From contig NZ_AP018207.1 of the NCBI RefSeq assembly GCF_002367995.1, positions 6,398,646 through 6,462,645 on the forward strand: a DNA stretch of 64,000 bases. Direction: 5' to 3'. The translations under genes and the position numbers were made by a program. Shown here piece by piece: positions 46,886-55,995 of this stretch. The notes under the pieces were generated by a model. It made no database searches. It saw nothing but the letters and a program-made list of their open reading frames with translations, and was not told the DNA's origin. This stretch comes from Calothrix brevissima NIES-22 (GTDB taxonomy: Bacteria; Cyanobacteriota; Cyanobacteriia; Cyanobacteriales; Nostocaceae). Numbering within the stretch: position 1 is the stretch's first letter; each line of letters starts with the position of its first letter.

Positions 46886-47314
46886 CTAATTTGTAGCGGC
46901 TGGTTTCTTGCCATTACCGTTGCTATTTACATTAGGAATAAATTCCATTGGTGCAGAATTAGGAGTTGATGCGTCACTTTTTGCGGCGCGGCGGCGTTGG
47001 TTTTTTGGTACTCCTCCCGCCTTGCCATACTCTACACTGCTTTTGCCATATTTTGTGGCAACTCCTAACAGTATAAGCTCTGTCATATCGCCTAATTCGC
47101 GCTCGGTTTCTAGCATTTCTCGGTATAACCCATCCAAGTTAGAAAGGGCTGTATTGTATGCATATTCTTGAGATTGCATTTTCTCAATGAGAGTGCGAAA
47201 CCCAGGTAAAGTCAGTCCATTACCTACATCTAAATTGGGATTGATTGAGTTCATGCTAGCAGCACGACGTACTGCTCTTTCTAAAACTTTAGAGCTTCTT
47301 TTTTGACGCGCCAT
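46886..47314 (-). CDS. Conserved-looking hypothetical protein
   Basis: 142 residues, not recognised. Basic N-terminus (MARQKRSSKVLERAVRRAAS), helical centre (TLIEKMQSQEYAYNTALSNL, DGLYREMLETERELGDMTEL) and a low-complexity basic/Asn-rich tail ending PAATN. The tail and Lys/Arg content would allow nucleic-acid contact, but that is a guess. It lies between the two MITEs, on the minus strand. Confidence 0.6.
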   Translation of the reverse strand: MARQKRSSKVLERAVRRAASMNSINPNLDVGNGLTLPGFRTLIEKMQSQEYAYNTALSNLDGLYREMLETERELGDMTELILLGVATKYGKSSVEYGKAGGVPKNQRRRAAKSDASTPNSAPMEFIPNVNSNGNGKKPAATN

Positions 47315-47502
47315 ATTCTACACCTACTGATAAATAATCGTTGATATTATTTACCTTAAAAATTTTATGTGCCGATCAGCCTGGGAATATTTCGGCAAAT
47401 ATAAAATAGCTTTTGCTACACAGAGATTTAAGTAATAAGTAGGTGGATTCTGGATATAAGTTGATAAATCAGGAAATTAAGCGCCTGATTTACTGTTAAC
47501 TT

Positions 47503-47755
47503 GCGGAAAACACCAAAATGACTGCGCGATTTACCGAAATGAGAAGGTGATAAGGCTTTTTGAGTAGATAAAATAGCTTTTTACTTGCGGAAAACACTAA
47601 AATGAGTGCGCGATTTACTAAAATGAGAAAGCAGTAAGGCTTTTTGAGAAGGTAAAATAGCTTTTTGCCTGCGGAAAACACAATAATGAGAAGGCAGTAA
47701 GGCATTTTAAGAACTCGTTTAAGCATTTCGAGTAAGTAAAATGGCTTTTTGCCTA
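47503..47755. repeat. 84-bp tandem repeat, about 2.5 to 3 copies
   Basis: GCGGAAAACAC starts recur at 47503, 47587 and 47671, exactly 84 bases apart. Each unit contains two AAAATGAGA boxes, GCGCGATTTAC, and TAGCTTTTT. The third copy is diverged. The minus-strand frame through it is low-complexity and has no ribosome-binding site, so no gene is called. Confidence 0.85.
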
Positions 47756-47831
47756 CTAAATTCAGCTTTATGTATTTTTTTGATATAGCGATCGCATCTT
47801 AAAAGCTATTTTCAGGTAAATAGACCACGCT

Positions 47832-48098
47832 GTAGGGGCACGGCACCGACCATTGGTGTCAACTTAAGCTAAAAGCTATATACGGCGAGTATTGTACAAA
47901 AACTTTCGCCCTCATCCCCTAACCCCTTCTCCCCCAGGAGAAGGGGAATTAAATCTCTTGCTCCCCTCTCCCACCGGGAGAGGGGTTGGGGGTGAGGGCA
48001 TAACGTTGTCACCAAGCGGGTTTCACGTTAAGTTGACACCAATGGGCACCGAAAATCTTTTAGTACATACAGTAATTTTACTAGTGCCGTGCCCCTAC
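47832..48098. mobile_element. MITE inserted into an older palindromic repeat
   Basis: Inner element 47850-48045: perfect 18-base inverted ends, CCATTGGTGTCAACTTAA and its complement, directly flanked by GCACCGA on both sides (47843-47849, 48046-48052), a 7-bp target duplication. Removing it rejoins an outer inverted repeat, GTAGGGGCACGGCAC (47832) and GTGCCGTGCCCCTAC (48084-48098). Confidence 0.9.
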
Positions 48099-48392
48099 GA
48101 CAGATGTGGTTCAAAGAGGTGAAAACTGCCGTAATTAATACGTATAGCCCTAATGACAAATGACCAATGACAAATTACATAACCCCCCACCCCTCAAAGA
48201 TATATGTAATTGCAACGCCAAAAAACTCAGCGCCAACAGCGTCAGCAGATGATTATGCACCGACAAACTTTATTAAATCTGGCGAAAAACACTAAAAAAA
48301 TTCTAATAAACCCTGCTATAATAACTAAAATACCCAAAATCTATCTTTCACAGTCACCACTTACGAATTACAGCCTTTTCAAGCTTAACCCG

Positions 48393-51300
48393 ATGAAATT
48401 GCTAACTTGGTCAATCGCTACAGCAATGACATTAGGACTACTAGTGAGTATACCAAGGGAAGTTGCAGGACAAGCCCAACCACCACTATCAGCCCAACAA
48501 TCCGCAGAGTTAGCCGAAGCCGAGCGACTGAATCAACAAGTGGAGCAGTTATATCAGCAAGGCAAATATAGTGAAGCCATCCCCCTTGCAGAAAGAGCCT
48601 TAACGATTCGCGAGCAGGTGCTGGGTAAAGAACATCCCGATGTCGCTACTAGCCTGAACAATTTAGCAGAACTTTACCGGGAACAGGGGAATTATGCCAA
48701 AGCTGAACCGCTGTACCTCCGCTCCCTGGCGATTCGCGAGCAGATGCTGGGTAAAGAACATCCTGATGTCGCTACTAGCCTGAACAATTTAGCAGAACTT
48801 TACCGGGAACAGGGGAATTATGCCAAAGCCGAACCGCTGTACCTCCGCTCCCTGGCGATTCGCGAGCAGATGCTGGGTAAAGAACATCCCCATGTCGCTA
48901 CTAGCCTGAACAATTTAGCAGAACTTTACCGGGAACAGGGGAATTATGCCAAAGCCGAACCGCTGTACCTCCGCTCCCTGGCGATTCGAGAGAAAGTGCT
49001 GGGTAAAGAACATCCCCATGTCGCTACTAGCCTGAACAATTTAGCAGAACTTTATCGGGAACAGAGGAATTATGCCAAAGCCGAACCGCTGTACCTCCGC
49101 TCCCTGGCGATTCGCGAGCAGATGCTGGGTAAAGAACATCCCCATGTCGCTACTAGCCTGAACAATTTAGCATTACTTTACGACTCACAGAGGAATTATG
49201 CCAAAGCCGAACCGCTGTACCTCCGCTCCCTGGCGATTTACGAGAAAGTGCTGGGTAAAGAACATCCCGATGTCGCTACTAGCCTGAACAATTTAGCTGG
49301 ACTTTACGACTCACAGCTGAATTATGCCAAAGCCGAACCGCTGTACCTCCGCTCCCTGGCGATTCGAGAGAAAGTGCTGGGTAAAGAACATCCCCATGTC
49401 GCTCTTAGCCTGAACAATTTAGCATTCCTTTACTCCTCACAGGGGAATTATACCAAAGCCGAACCGCTGTACCTCCGCTCCCTGGCAATTCGTGAGCAGG
49501 TGCTGGGTAAAGAACATCCCGATGTCGCTCTTAGCCTGAACAATTTAGCTGCAATTTACCGAGAACAGGGGAATTATGCCAAAGCTGAACCGCTGTACCT
49601 CCGCTCCCTGGCAATTCGCGAGCAGGTGCTGGGTAAAGAACATCCCGATGTCGCTACTAGCCTGAACAATTTAGCTGGACTTTACGACTCACAGAGGAAT
49701 TATGCCAAAGCCGAACCGCTGTACCTCCGCTCCCTGGCGATTTACGAGAAAGTGCTGGGTAAAGAACATCCCCATGTCGCTCTTAGCCTGAACAATTTAG
49801 CTGCACTTTACCGAGAACAGGGGAATTATGCCAAAGCCGAACCGCTGTACCTCCGCTCCCTGGCGATTCGCGAGCAGGTGCTGGGTAAAAAACATCCCGA
49901 TGTCGCACAAAGCCTGAACAATTTAGCTGTACTTTACGACTCACAGGGGAATTATGCCAAAGCCGAACCGCTGTACCTCCGCTCCCTGGCGATTCGTGAG
50001 CAGGTGCTGGGTAAAGAACATCCCCGTGTCGCTACTAGCCTGAACAATTTAGCAGAACATTACCGGGAACAGGGGAATTATGCCAAAGCCGAACCGCTGT
50101 ACCTCCGCTCCCTGGCGATTCGTGAGCAGGTGCTGGGTAAAGAACATCCCGATGTCGCTCTTAGCCTGAGAAATTTAGCTCTATTTTATTGGGCAAAGGG
50201 TGATATCAATCGCACCACCGATGTTCTCACCCGTGGACTCGCAGTTGAAGAACAAAATTTGCAACTCATCTATGCTGTGGGTTCAGAACAAAGAAAACAA
50301 AACTACGCTCAAACTTTTATTAGAAGAACTGACATTTCCGTTTCCCTCGCCCTACAACAATCTACCAACAACCCCACATTAGCCAAACTCGCCCTAACTA
50401 CTGTACTCCAGCGTAAAGGTCGCGTACTAGATGCCATGACTGACACAGTGCAGACATTACGCACCCAGTTAGCAGCCAACCCAGAAATTAAAAAGCTGTT
50501 TGATGATTGGTTGAACGTGCAGCAACAGTTAGCTGCCTTAGTATATCGCGGACAAGGGCAAGAGAAATTTGAGGTTTATCAAGCTCAAATTAAACAACTA
50601 GAAGCCGAAAAAGAACGCTTAGAAGAACAGTTAAGTGCTAAAAGTGCCGAATTCCGCAAAACAATTCCAAGAGTGGAATTAGCTGCTATCCAAGCCCAAA
50701 TTCCCCAGGATGCTGCACTGGTGGAAATTTTGCAATACCAGCCATTTAATCCCAAAGCTAAAAAAGGCGAAACACGGGGTAAACCGCGTTATGCAGCAGC
50801 AGTGTTGCGTGCTGCTGGGGAACCGAAGTGGGTTGATTTAGGAGAAGCTGCAGTAATTGATCAATTAGCTATTAGTTGGCGAGCAGAGTTAGCAACCAGA
50901 AGACCATTTAAAAAACACGCCCGTGCCTTAAATAAGCAAATCATGGCTCCCATCCGTCCCCTGTTAGGCGATGCGCGTCACCTGTTGCTTTCACCAGATG
51001 GACAGTTAAACTTGATACCCTTTGAAGCCCTCAAAGATGAGCAAAATCAATATCTCGTCCAACGTTACGCTTTTTCTTACCTCACCACTGGGCGAGATTT
51101 ACTCAGCTTCCAAACCACAGCCAAAGCATCCTCAAATCCTGTAGTCTTTGCAAATATCGACTACAACCAACAAGATAACACTGTTGCTGCCAAATCCCGT
51201 GGTACAAATCAGCGTTCTATTGACTTTGCTAATTTAAAATTTGGCTCATTAAAATCAACTTTAGCAGAAGGGCAACAAATCCAAAAGATTTTACCCCAAG

Positions 51301-51896
51301 CAAATCTCATATTAGGAAAACAAGCCACAGAAGCGGCGATTAAACAATTAAATGCACCGAGAATTTTACATTTAGCAACTCACGGTTTCTTTTTACCAGA
51401 TGAAGAAGTTAAACCCCCAACTAATGCTTTTAATCAGCAATTAGATAAAGCCCCAGTTTTAAATGTAGAAAATCCCTTATTACGTTCTGGTTTAGCTTTG
51501 GCTGGATTTAATAACCGTCAACAAAAAGCCGATACAGATGATGGAGTTCTCACAGCTTTAGAAGTTGCTGGTTTAAATTTACGGGGTACGGAATTAGTAG
51601 TTTTATCTGCTTGTGAAACTGGGCTTGGTGATGTGAAAATTGGTGGCGGTGTTTATGGGTTGCGCCGTGCTTTGGTAATTGCAGGTTCGCAAACTCAACT
51701 ATTAAGTTTATGGCTAGTAGATGATGATGGCACGAAAGATTTAATGGTGAAATATTATGAGAAATTGCGAGCAGGTAAGGGTAGACATGAAGCGTTGCGA
51801 GAGGTGCAGTTAGAGTTATTAAATAATCCCAAATATCAGCATCCTTATTATTGGGCGAGTTTTATTCCTTCGGGCAATTGGCGGGGGATGAAGTAG
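48393..51896 (+). CDS. TPR-CHAT protein (caspase-like protease fused to TPRs)
   Basis: About 1167 residues. A signal-like segment opens it (MKLLTWSIATAMTLGLLVSI); earlier in-frame starts (48210 TTG, 48249 ATG) would add a basic leader. Twelve 42-residue kinesin-light-chain-type TPR units follow (about 48645-50170), differing at only a few positions. A helical linker precedes the C-terminal CHAT domain, with His in ILHLATHGFFLPDEE and Cys in VVLSACETGLGDVKI. CHAT domains are clan-CD proteases or pseudo-proteases; TPR-CHAT proteins include the peptidase of type III-E CRISPR (Craspase) and stress-related cyanobacterial proteins. No cas gene is adjacent. Both putative catalytic residues are present. 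Substrate unknown. Confidence 0.92.
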   Translation: MKLLTWSIATAMTLGLLVSIPREVAGQAQPPLSAQQSAELAEAERLNQQVEQLYQQGKYSEAIPLAERALTIREQVLGKEHPDVATSLNNLAELYREQGNYAKAEPLYLRSLAIREQMLGKEHPDVATSLNNLAELYREQGNYAKAEPLYLRSLAIREQMLGKEHPHVATSLNNLAELYREQGNYAKAEPLYLRSLAIREKVLGKEHPHVATSLNNLAELYREQRNYAKAEPLYLRSLAIREQMLGKEHPHVATSLNNLALLYDSQRNYAKAEPLYLRSLAIYEKVLGKEHPDVATSLNNLAGLYDSQLNYAKAEPLYLRSLAIREKVLGKEHPHVALSLNNLAFLYSSQGNYTKAEPLYLRSLAIREQVLGKEHPDVALSLNNLAAIYREQGNYAKAEPLYLRSLAIREQVLGKEHPDVATSLNNLAGLYDSQRNYAKAEPLYLRSLAIYEKVLGKEHPHVALSLNNLAALYREQGNYAKAEPLYLRSLAIREQVLGKKHPDVAQSLNNLAVLYDSQGNYAKAEPLYLRSLAIREQVLGKEHPRVATSLNNLAEHYREQGNYAKAEPLYLRSLAIREQVLGKEHPDVALSLRNLALFYWAKGDINRTTDVLTRGLAVEEQNLQLIYAVGSEQRKQNYAQTFIRRTDISVSLALQQSTNNPTLAKLALTTVLQRKGRVLDAMTDTVQTLRTQLAANPEIKKLFDDWLNVQQQLAALVYRGQGQEKFEVYQAQIKQLEAEKERLEEQLSAKSAEFRKTIPRVELAAIQAQIPQDAALVEILQYQPFNPKAKKGETRGKPRYAAAVLRAAGEPKWVDLGEAAVIDQLAISWRAELATRRPFKKHARALNKQIMAPIRPLLGDARHLLLSPDGQLNLIPFEALKDEQNQYLVQRYAFSYLTTGRDLLSFQTTAKASSNPVVFANIDYNQQDNTVAAKSRGTNQRSIDFANLKFGSLKSTLAEGQQIQKILPQANLILGKQATEAAIKQLNAPRILHLATHGFFLPDEEVKPPTNAFNQQLDKAPVLNVENPLLRSGLALAGFNNRQQKADTDDGVLTALEVAGLNLRGTELVVLSACETGLGDVKIGGGVYGLRRALVIAGSQTQLLSLWLVDDDGTKDLMVKYYEKLRAGKGRHEALREVQLELLNNPKYQHPYYWASFIPSGNWRGMK

Positions 51897-51907
51897 GAAC
51901 TTCATTA

Positions 51908-51940
51908 AGATCCCCGACTTCTTAAAGAAGTCGGGGATCT
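51908..51940. terminator. Palindrome after the TPR-CHAT gene
   Basis: AGATCCCCGACTTCTT and its exact complement around one A, 11 bases past the CHAT stop codon. Near-identical to 43361-43395. Probably stops or protects the transcript; function not shown. Confidence 0.65.
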
Positions 51941-51983
51941 GGTCTTCAGTGTCTTCAGTGAGATAAAAAAGATATAGAGTGGC

Positions 51984-52015
51984 GGTGCGTTGCGCTACGC
52001 GACAACACACCCTAC
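51984..52015. repeat. 32-bp dispersed repeat, same orientation as 19350
   Basis: Identical to 19350-19381. It lies in the gap between the convergent CHAT and transketolase-like genes, five bases from the latter's stop codon. Confidence 0.9.
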
Positions 52016-52019
52016 TCAA

Positions 52020-53921
52020 CTAATTACTTAATTCTTTCACCTTTTTAATAATGCCCACAGGATCGATACCTTGATGGGGGTACTGTTCCCACAAACCACC
52101 AGAACCTTCTTTATAAGTCCCCAGGTGCGCATATTTGGGAGTTAACCCCCGTTCTAATAACCAGGTACCAAAACGGCTACCTAAGCCTGTGCGACGGTTG
52201 AAGGCTTCGACGACTAAAACAAAGGGTGCTTTACCAATTTTAGCGATCGCTTCTTCATCCACGACATTTAAAGTCGGCTTGTTAATCAAACCTACATCTA
52301 AGCCTTCCTGCTTCAAGCGTTCTACCGCATCCACGCAACGGTATAAAGCATCGCCAAAGCTGACAATATAACCTTGTGTGCCTTCGCGGATGATTTCATC
52401 TTTACCGGGGATAAATTTGTAACCATCGCCAAAAAATTCATTTCCGTTACTATCCAATATATTCGGGACTTTGGAACGGGTGGAGAATATAAACCGCAAT
52501 CCTGGATCGAAAAATATCGCTTCTACACAAGCTGTCATTTGATTGACATCGGCGGGGAAGTAAAGTTTTGTATCATAGCGATCATCCAAGCCATTATCGG
52601 CAAACATATTATTTAAGCCGAAGTGACAGGTATTATCTGCCATGTCATCGATACCTGCATGGGAAAAGTGACACAGAACGTTAGATTGGTTTAACCGCGC
52701 CATTGTAATTTCGGAAATGCACATTTCTAAAAAGGCGCTGAAGGTGGCGAAAATGCCTTGTTTGCCTTTTACCATCCCAAACCCAGCCGCAGCCGAGAAA
52801 TTACCTCTTTCCATGATGCCTGAGGGTATAAATACTTCGGGATAGGTATCGTGGATTTTCTTCAATCCGCAGGAGCCTTCTAAGTCGCTATCAATTACTC
52901 TGACTTTCTCTTTGCGTTCGGCTTCACTCATGCGACTGAGGACATTTACCACCGCTTCGCCAAAAACGTTGCGATTTGCGCCCCATTTGTCGCTAACACC
53001 GAGAAATGTATAGGTTTGCTTGGGTTTTTCGATATTTTTCAGGTATTCCACCGCCGCAGTTTGTCCGCGAGATTCGAGATATTTTATCGCCAAATCGACG
53101 GAAATCACATCATGTCCGTGGGTTGAGCCTTCTAAACCTGCAATACCGGGACACATGGGACGTTTGTTAATAACTGCGATCGCGCCTGGTGTATTTACAG
53201 CTTCGCAAAGGCGGCTGTACAAATCGTCTAAATCTTCCCCATCGCCCTCAAGTATCTTTAAACCATGTCCCTCTAAGGTTTTGGCGACGGTGAAACCCGG
53301 TAAATATTTAGAAGGATGTCCGGCAATTGTCACATCATTATCATCAATGATCAGTTTAACGTTGAGATGTTGCGCGATCGCCAAACGTGCCGCTTCTGCA
53401 TCGTTACCTTCCTGCTGGGAACCATCGGAACCGAGACAGAAAACCACTTTCCCCGGATTCGCCATTGCGATACCATTTACGTAAGGCCACACATGTCCCA
53501 AACGACCAGAGCTAAATTTTACACCAGGCGTAAATCCTAGTTCTGGATGCCCCGGTAAATGAGAATGGGCTGCACGATATTGTAGAAGCTGCTCTGCGGG
53601 TAAATGCCCATGTAGCGTTGACAGAAGATACTGAGTAGCCACGCGATGTCCGGCTTCATCAAAGAAAATCGGCACAAATTGTTCAGCCGCCCCCCGGAAG
53701 AAAGCATCAAGAATCATCACTTCTGGGACTGTATCATAGGGGCCGCCAGTGTGCCCGCCTACGCCTCTAGCCGCACCTGTGGCTGTAAAAAACACGATCG
53801 CATCTCGGCAAAGTTGAATATTTGCTTTGAGCGCATCTCGCTGTTCTGCTGTTAGGGTAGCATTCGCAGGATTGAGCGATAAATATTTGTAAGCACCGAG
53901 ATCGATAGGAAATTTAGTCAT
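52020..53921 (-). CDS. Transketolase-like thiamine diphosphate enzyme
   Basis: 633 residues with all three transketolase domains. The ThDP motif is GSDGSQQEGNDAEAARLAIA...DDND; an N-terminal region with HSHLPGHPELGFTPG contributes catalytic histidines; the pyrimidine-binding domain contains FSAFLEMCISEITMARLNQS. It differs in detail from the Calvin-cycle TktA (no DRDRFVLS-type segment), so it may act on other sugars. It is divergent from the DeoR regulator at 54604, a common pairing for sugar catabolism. The start is the ATG at 53921, just after an STRR (GGGCATT). Confidence 0.85.
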   Translation of the reverse strand: MTKFPIDLGAYKYLSLNPANATLTAEQRDALKANIQLCRDAIVFFTATGAARGVGGHTGGPYDTVPEVMILDAFFRGAAEQFVPIFFDEAGHRVATQYLLSTLHGHLPAEQLLQYRAAHSHLPGHPELGFTPGVKFSSGRLGHVWPYVNGIAMANPGKVVFCLGSDGSQQEGNDAEAARLAIAQHLNVKLIIDDNDVTIAGHPSKYLPGFTVAKTLEGHGLKILEGDGEDLDDLYSRLCEAVNTPGAIAVINKRPMCPGIAGLEGSTHGHDVISVDLAIKYLESRGQTAAVEYLKNIEKPKQTYTFLGVSDKWGANRNVFGEAVVNVLSRMSEAERKEKVRVIDSDLEGSCGLKKIHDTYPEVFIPSGIMERGNFSAAAGFGMVKGKQGIFATFSAFLEMCISEITMARLNQSNVLCHFSHAGIDDMADNTCHFGLNNMFADNGLDDRYDTKLYFPADVNQMTACVEAIFFDPGLRFIFSTRSKVPNILDSNGNEFFGDGYKFIPGKDEIIREGTQGYIVSFGDALYRCVDAVERLKQEGLDVGLINKPTLNVVDEEAIAKIGKAPFVLVVEAFNRRTGLGSRFGTWLLERGLTPKYAHLGTYKEGSGGLWEQYPHQGIDPVGIIKKVKELSN

Positions 53922-53942
53922 TTGTTATTTGTCCTTTGTTAA

Positions 53943-54012
53943 TTATTGGGCATTGGGCATTGGGCATTGGGCATTGGGCATTGATAACCGTCAACCGTCA
54001 ACCGTCAACAAT
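53943..54012. repeat. STRR: ATTGGGC and GTCAACC heptamers
   Basis: Five ATTGGGC heptamers followed by three to four GTCAACC/GTCAACA units in the promoter region of the transketolase-like gene. Confidence 0.88.
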
Positions 54013-54145
54013 CAAATTTGCACGAATGTACTTGAATGCAAGTGAAGATACGGTTAAATGTACGAAAACATGCACTTTACCGCTATTGTGAAATGAATAA
54101 CCCTAGCAGCAATCTCTCTTTTGGCAGAAGATAGGCTGAATTGTC

Positions 54146-54330
54146 GGGAGCATCCCAATTTTGACGCAATACCCTAGAAGGGTATTGCTATAGCAACAAA
54201 GCCTGCCTACCCTTCGGGAACGTCTTCGACGAACGCAGGCTATCAAACTTTTAGCAAAAGAAGGCAGGCTTCGTATTTCTAGCCCCACCCTTATAGGGTG
54301 AGGGCGTTTTTGCACATTTGGGATGCTCCC
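54146..54330. mobile_element. 185-bp MITE with 13-bp inverted ends
   Basis: GGGAGCATCCCAA and TTGGGATGCTCCC are perfect inverted ends. GAATTGTC precedes and TAATTGTC follows, an 8-bp target duplication with one mismatch. The right 70 bases occur inverted in the composite repeat at 44946. The interior has a nested stem with GCCTGCC...GGCAGGC and a CGTTCGCC-related core. Confidence 0.85.
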
Positions 54331-54603
54331 TAATTGTCTCCTTCCTGGTATAGGAAGCAGCAGTTAAAAGTTATATCAAGTCCGGTTAAACACCGACCGA
54401 TATGTTGACAGGGTTCAGGCGTAACCCTTACTCTGTAAGGATTCAGAGCAATGGATACAGGGAGAGTTTTATTGATCGGCAATTAGGCGGACATCAGATT
54501 GAGTCTAATGCTTGTGATTTGCTGGTATTGAACTTTATGTAATAAGTATAAACTCACAAACGTGCAATTTCAAGATTAAAAACGCAACTTCAGGAAGATT
54601 TTT

Positions 54604-55368
54604 ATGTTGACTGCTGAACGCCGACAATTCATCCTTGAACTTCTCAATCGTGATAAAAAGGTGCTATCAACGGAACTGAGTGCTGTATTGAAGGTTTCGG
54701 AAGATACGATTCGGCGGGATTTGCGGGAACTTGCAGAAGCAGGACTTTTGCAGAGGGTACATGGTGGTGCATTGCTGACTTCTCCAGCAACCGCCAGTTA
54801 CGCAGATCGGCAAAAACAAGCACCGAAAGAAAAAGAAGCGATCGCTCGTGCCGCAGCTAAATTAGTTTGTCCGGGGCAGGTGGTAATATTAGATGGCGGT
54901 ACAACAACGCTACAGGTAACGCGCCATTTACCCCCAGATTTACAAGCTACTGTAGTGACAAATAGCCCACCAATTGCGATCGCTTTAGCCGAACATCCTT
55001 ATATAGAAGTTGTGATGTTAGGTGGTAAGCTCTACAAAAAAGCTTTAGTTAACGTGGGTACAGTCACCATTGAGTCATTGCGGATGATTCGTGCAGATTT
55101 GTGCATGTTAGGGGTGTGCAGTTTGCATCCAGAGGTGGGAATTAGTGTCCCAAATTTAGATGAAGCCCATGTGAAACGCGCCATGATTGCGGGTTCAGCT
55201 GAGGTAGTCGGATTAGTCACAGCGCAAAAGTTAGATACAGCCGCACCTTATGTAGTTGAGTCAATTCATGCGTTGACTTATCTGGTAACTGCACCCACAG
55301 TATCTAATGATATGCTGGCGGCTTATAAAGATTTAGGTTTAACAATTATTCGTGATGAAAATGAATAA
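54604..55368 (+). CDS. DeoR/GlpR-family transcriptional repressor
   Basis: 254 residues. The N-terminal DeoR helix-turn-helix is complete (RRQFILELLNRDKKVLSTEL, then KVSEDTIRRDLRELAEAGLL, QRVHGGALL), and the C-terminal ISOCOT-like sensor domain follows (VVILDGGTTTLQVTRHLP, GGKLYKKALVN, ADLCMLGVCSLH), typical of binding a phosphorylated sugar. It is divergent from the transketolase-like gene at 52020, with a MITE between, and may control it. AGGAAG precedes the ATG. Confidence 0.92.
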   Translation: MLTAERRQFILELLNRDKKVLSTELSAVLKVSEDTIRRDLRELAEAGLLQRVHGGALLTSPATASYADRQKQAPKEKEAIARAAAKLVCPGQVVILDGGTTTLQVTRHLPPDLQATVVTNSPPIAIALAEHPYIEVVMLGGKLYKKALVNVGTVTIESLRMIRADLCMLGVCSLHPEVGISVPNLDEAHVKRAMIAGSAEVVGLVTAQKLDTAAPYVVESIHALTYLVTAPTVSNDMLAAYKDLGLTIIRDENE

Positions 55369-55415
55369 AAAAGATTTAATATCCTTTCTGCTTCAATACT
55401 TATAATGAGAACTAA

Positions 55416-55514
55416 TACCAATTGGAAAAAAGAATGCGACAGATTGTAGGGGCACTGGCACTGCCATGCCCTCTAGAATATTTTGATGTGTCGCAAATAT
55501 TATTTGAATTGCTA
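55416..55514. mobile_element. 99-bp MITE, copy 2
   Basis: Same length and almost the same sequence as 5097-5195, with ends TACCAATTGG and AATTGCTA. It lies 30 bases upstream of the xisH remnant and may have replaced its 5' part. Confidence 0.75.
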
Positions 55515-55544
55515 TAACATCAAGACAAGGTGAAAATTTAATTA

Positions 55545-55649
55545 GAGCTTGAGAAAATAGATAATATGCAAATTATTATTCAACAATATCAATTACTTTT
55601 AGTAATTTATGACATTGAAAATGAGGTAATCGTCCAATGGCTAAATTAG
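55545..55649 (+). pseudogene. xisH: xisH 3' fragment
   Basis: About 34 codons that match the end of XisH, the endonuclease-fold factor co-acting with XisI in fdxN-element excision: QQYQLLLVIYD, then ENEVIVQWLN and stop. An in-frame TAA lies just upstream, so the rest of the gene is missing. The end overlaps the xisI start by 13 bases, as in intact xisHI pairs. Confidence 0.65.
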
Positions 55650-55972
55650 AAGAATATAGAAAATATATAAAGCAGATATTAACAGAATATAGCCAGTATT
55701 ATAAATCTGATAATCAGGTAGAAGCACAAACTATATTTGATAGCGAACACGACCATTATCAATTAGTATATGTTGGTTGAAAAAATAAACGGCGTGTATA
55801 TGGTTGTGTTTTGCATTTAGATATTAAAAATGAAAAAATTTGGATTCAGCATAATGGCACAGAAGCCAATATTGCTGATGAATTAGTAGCTTTAGGCGTT
55901 CCTAAGCAAGATATTGTCTTAGGATTTCACTCACCTTATAAAAGACAGTTTACAGATTTTGCGGTTGGGTAA
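55637..55972 (+). pseudogene. xisI: xisI with a nonsense codon
   Basis: 112-codon XisI-family frame: MAKLEEYRKYIKQILTEYSQ, then YQLVYVGW-stop-KNKRRVYGC-type junction and IWIQHNGTEANIADELVALG, ending FHSPYKRQFTDFAVG. Codon 48 (55778-55780) is TGA where the family has Trp (TGG), a single G-to-A change; the rest is intact. XisI controls excision of the fdxN element and has many orphan copies. Either a recent pseudogene or, less likely, a readthrough gene. Confidence 0.75.
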
Positions 55973-55993
55973 AATGCTGATATAGCAGCATTT
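55972..55993 (+). terminator. Hairpin after xisI
   Basis: AAATGCTG and CAGCATTT with a six-base loop, overlapping the stop codon, then TAATTTT. Possible terminator and boundary to the CRISPR-like repeats. Confidence 0.5.
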
Positions 55994-55995
55994 AA

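Noticed and set aside
47496-47726. 76-codon minus-strand frame rich in KKLFYLLKKPY
   Set aside because: Produced by the 84-bp tandem repeat; no start signal.
48393-50200. TPR repeats as an assembly artefact
   Set aside because: Units differ at scattered but specific positions, so they are not a simple copy error, though long reads would be needed to be certain.
48393-51896. TPR-CHAT as part of a type III-E CRISPR system
   Set aside because: No gRAMP/Cas7-11, Csx30 or adaptation gene in the window; the CRISPR-like unit is 4 kb away on the far side of unrelated genes.
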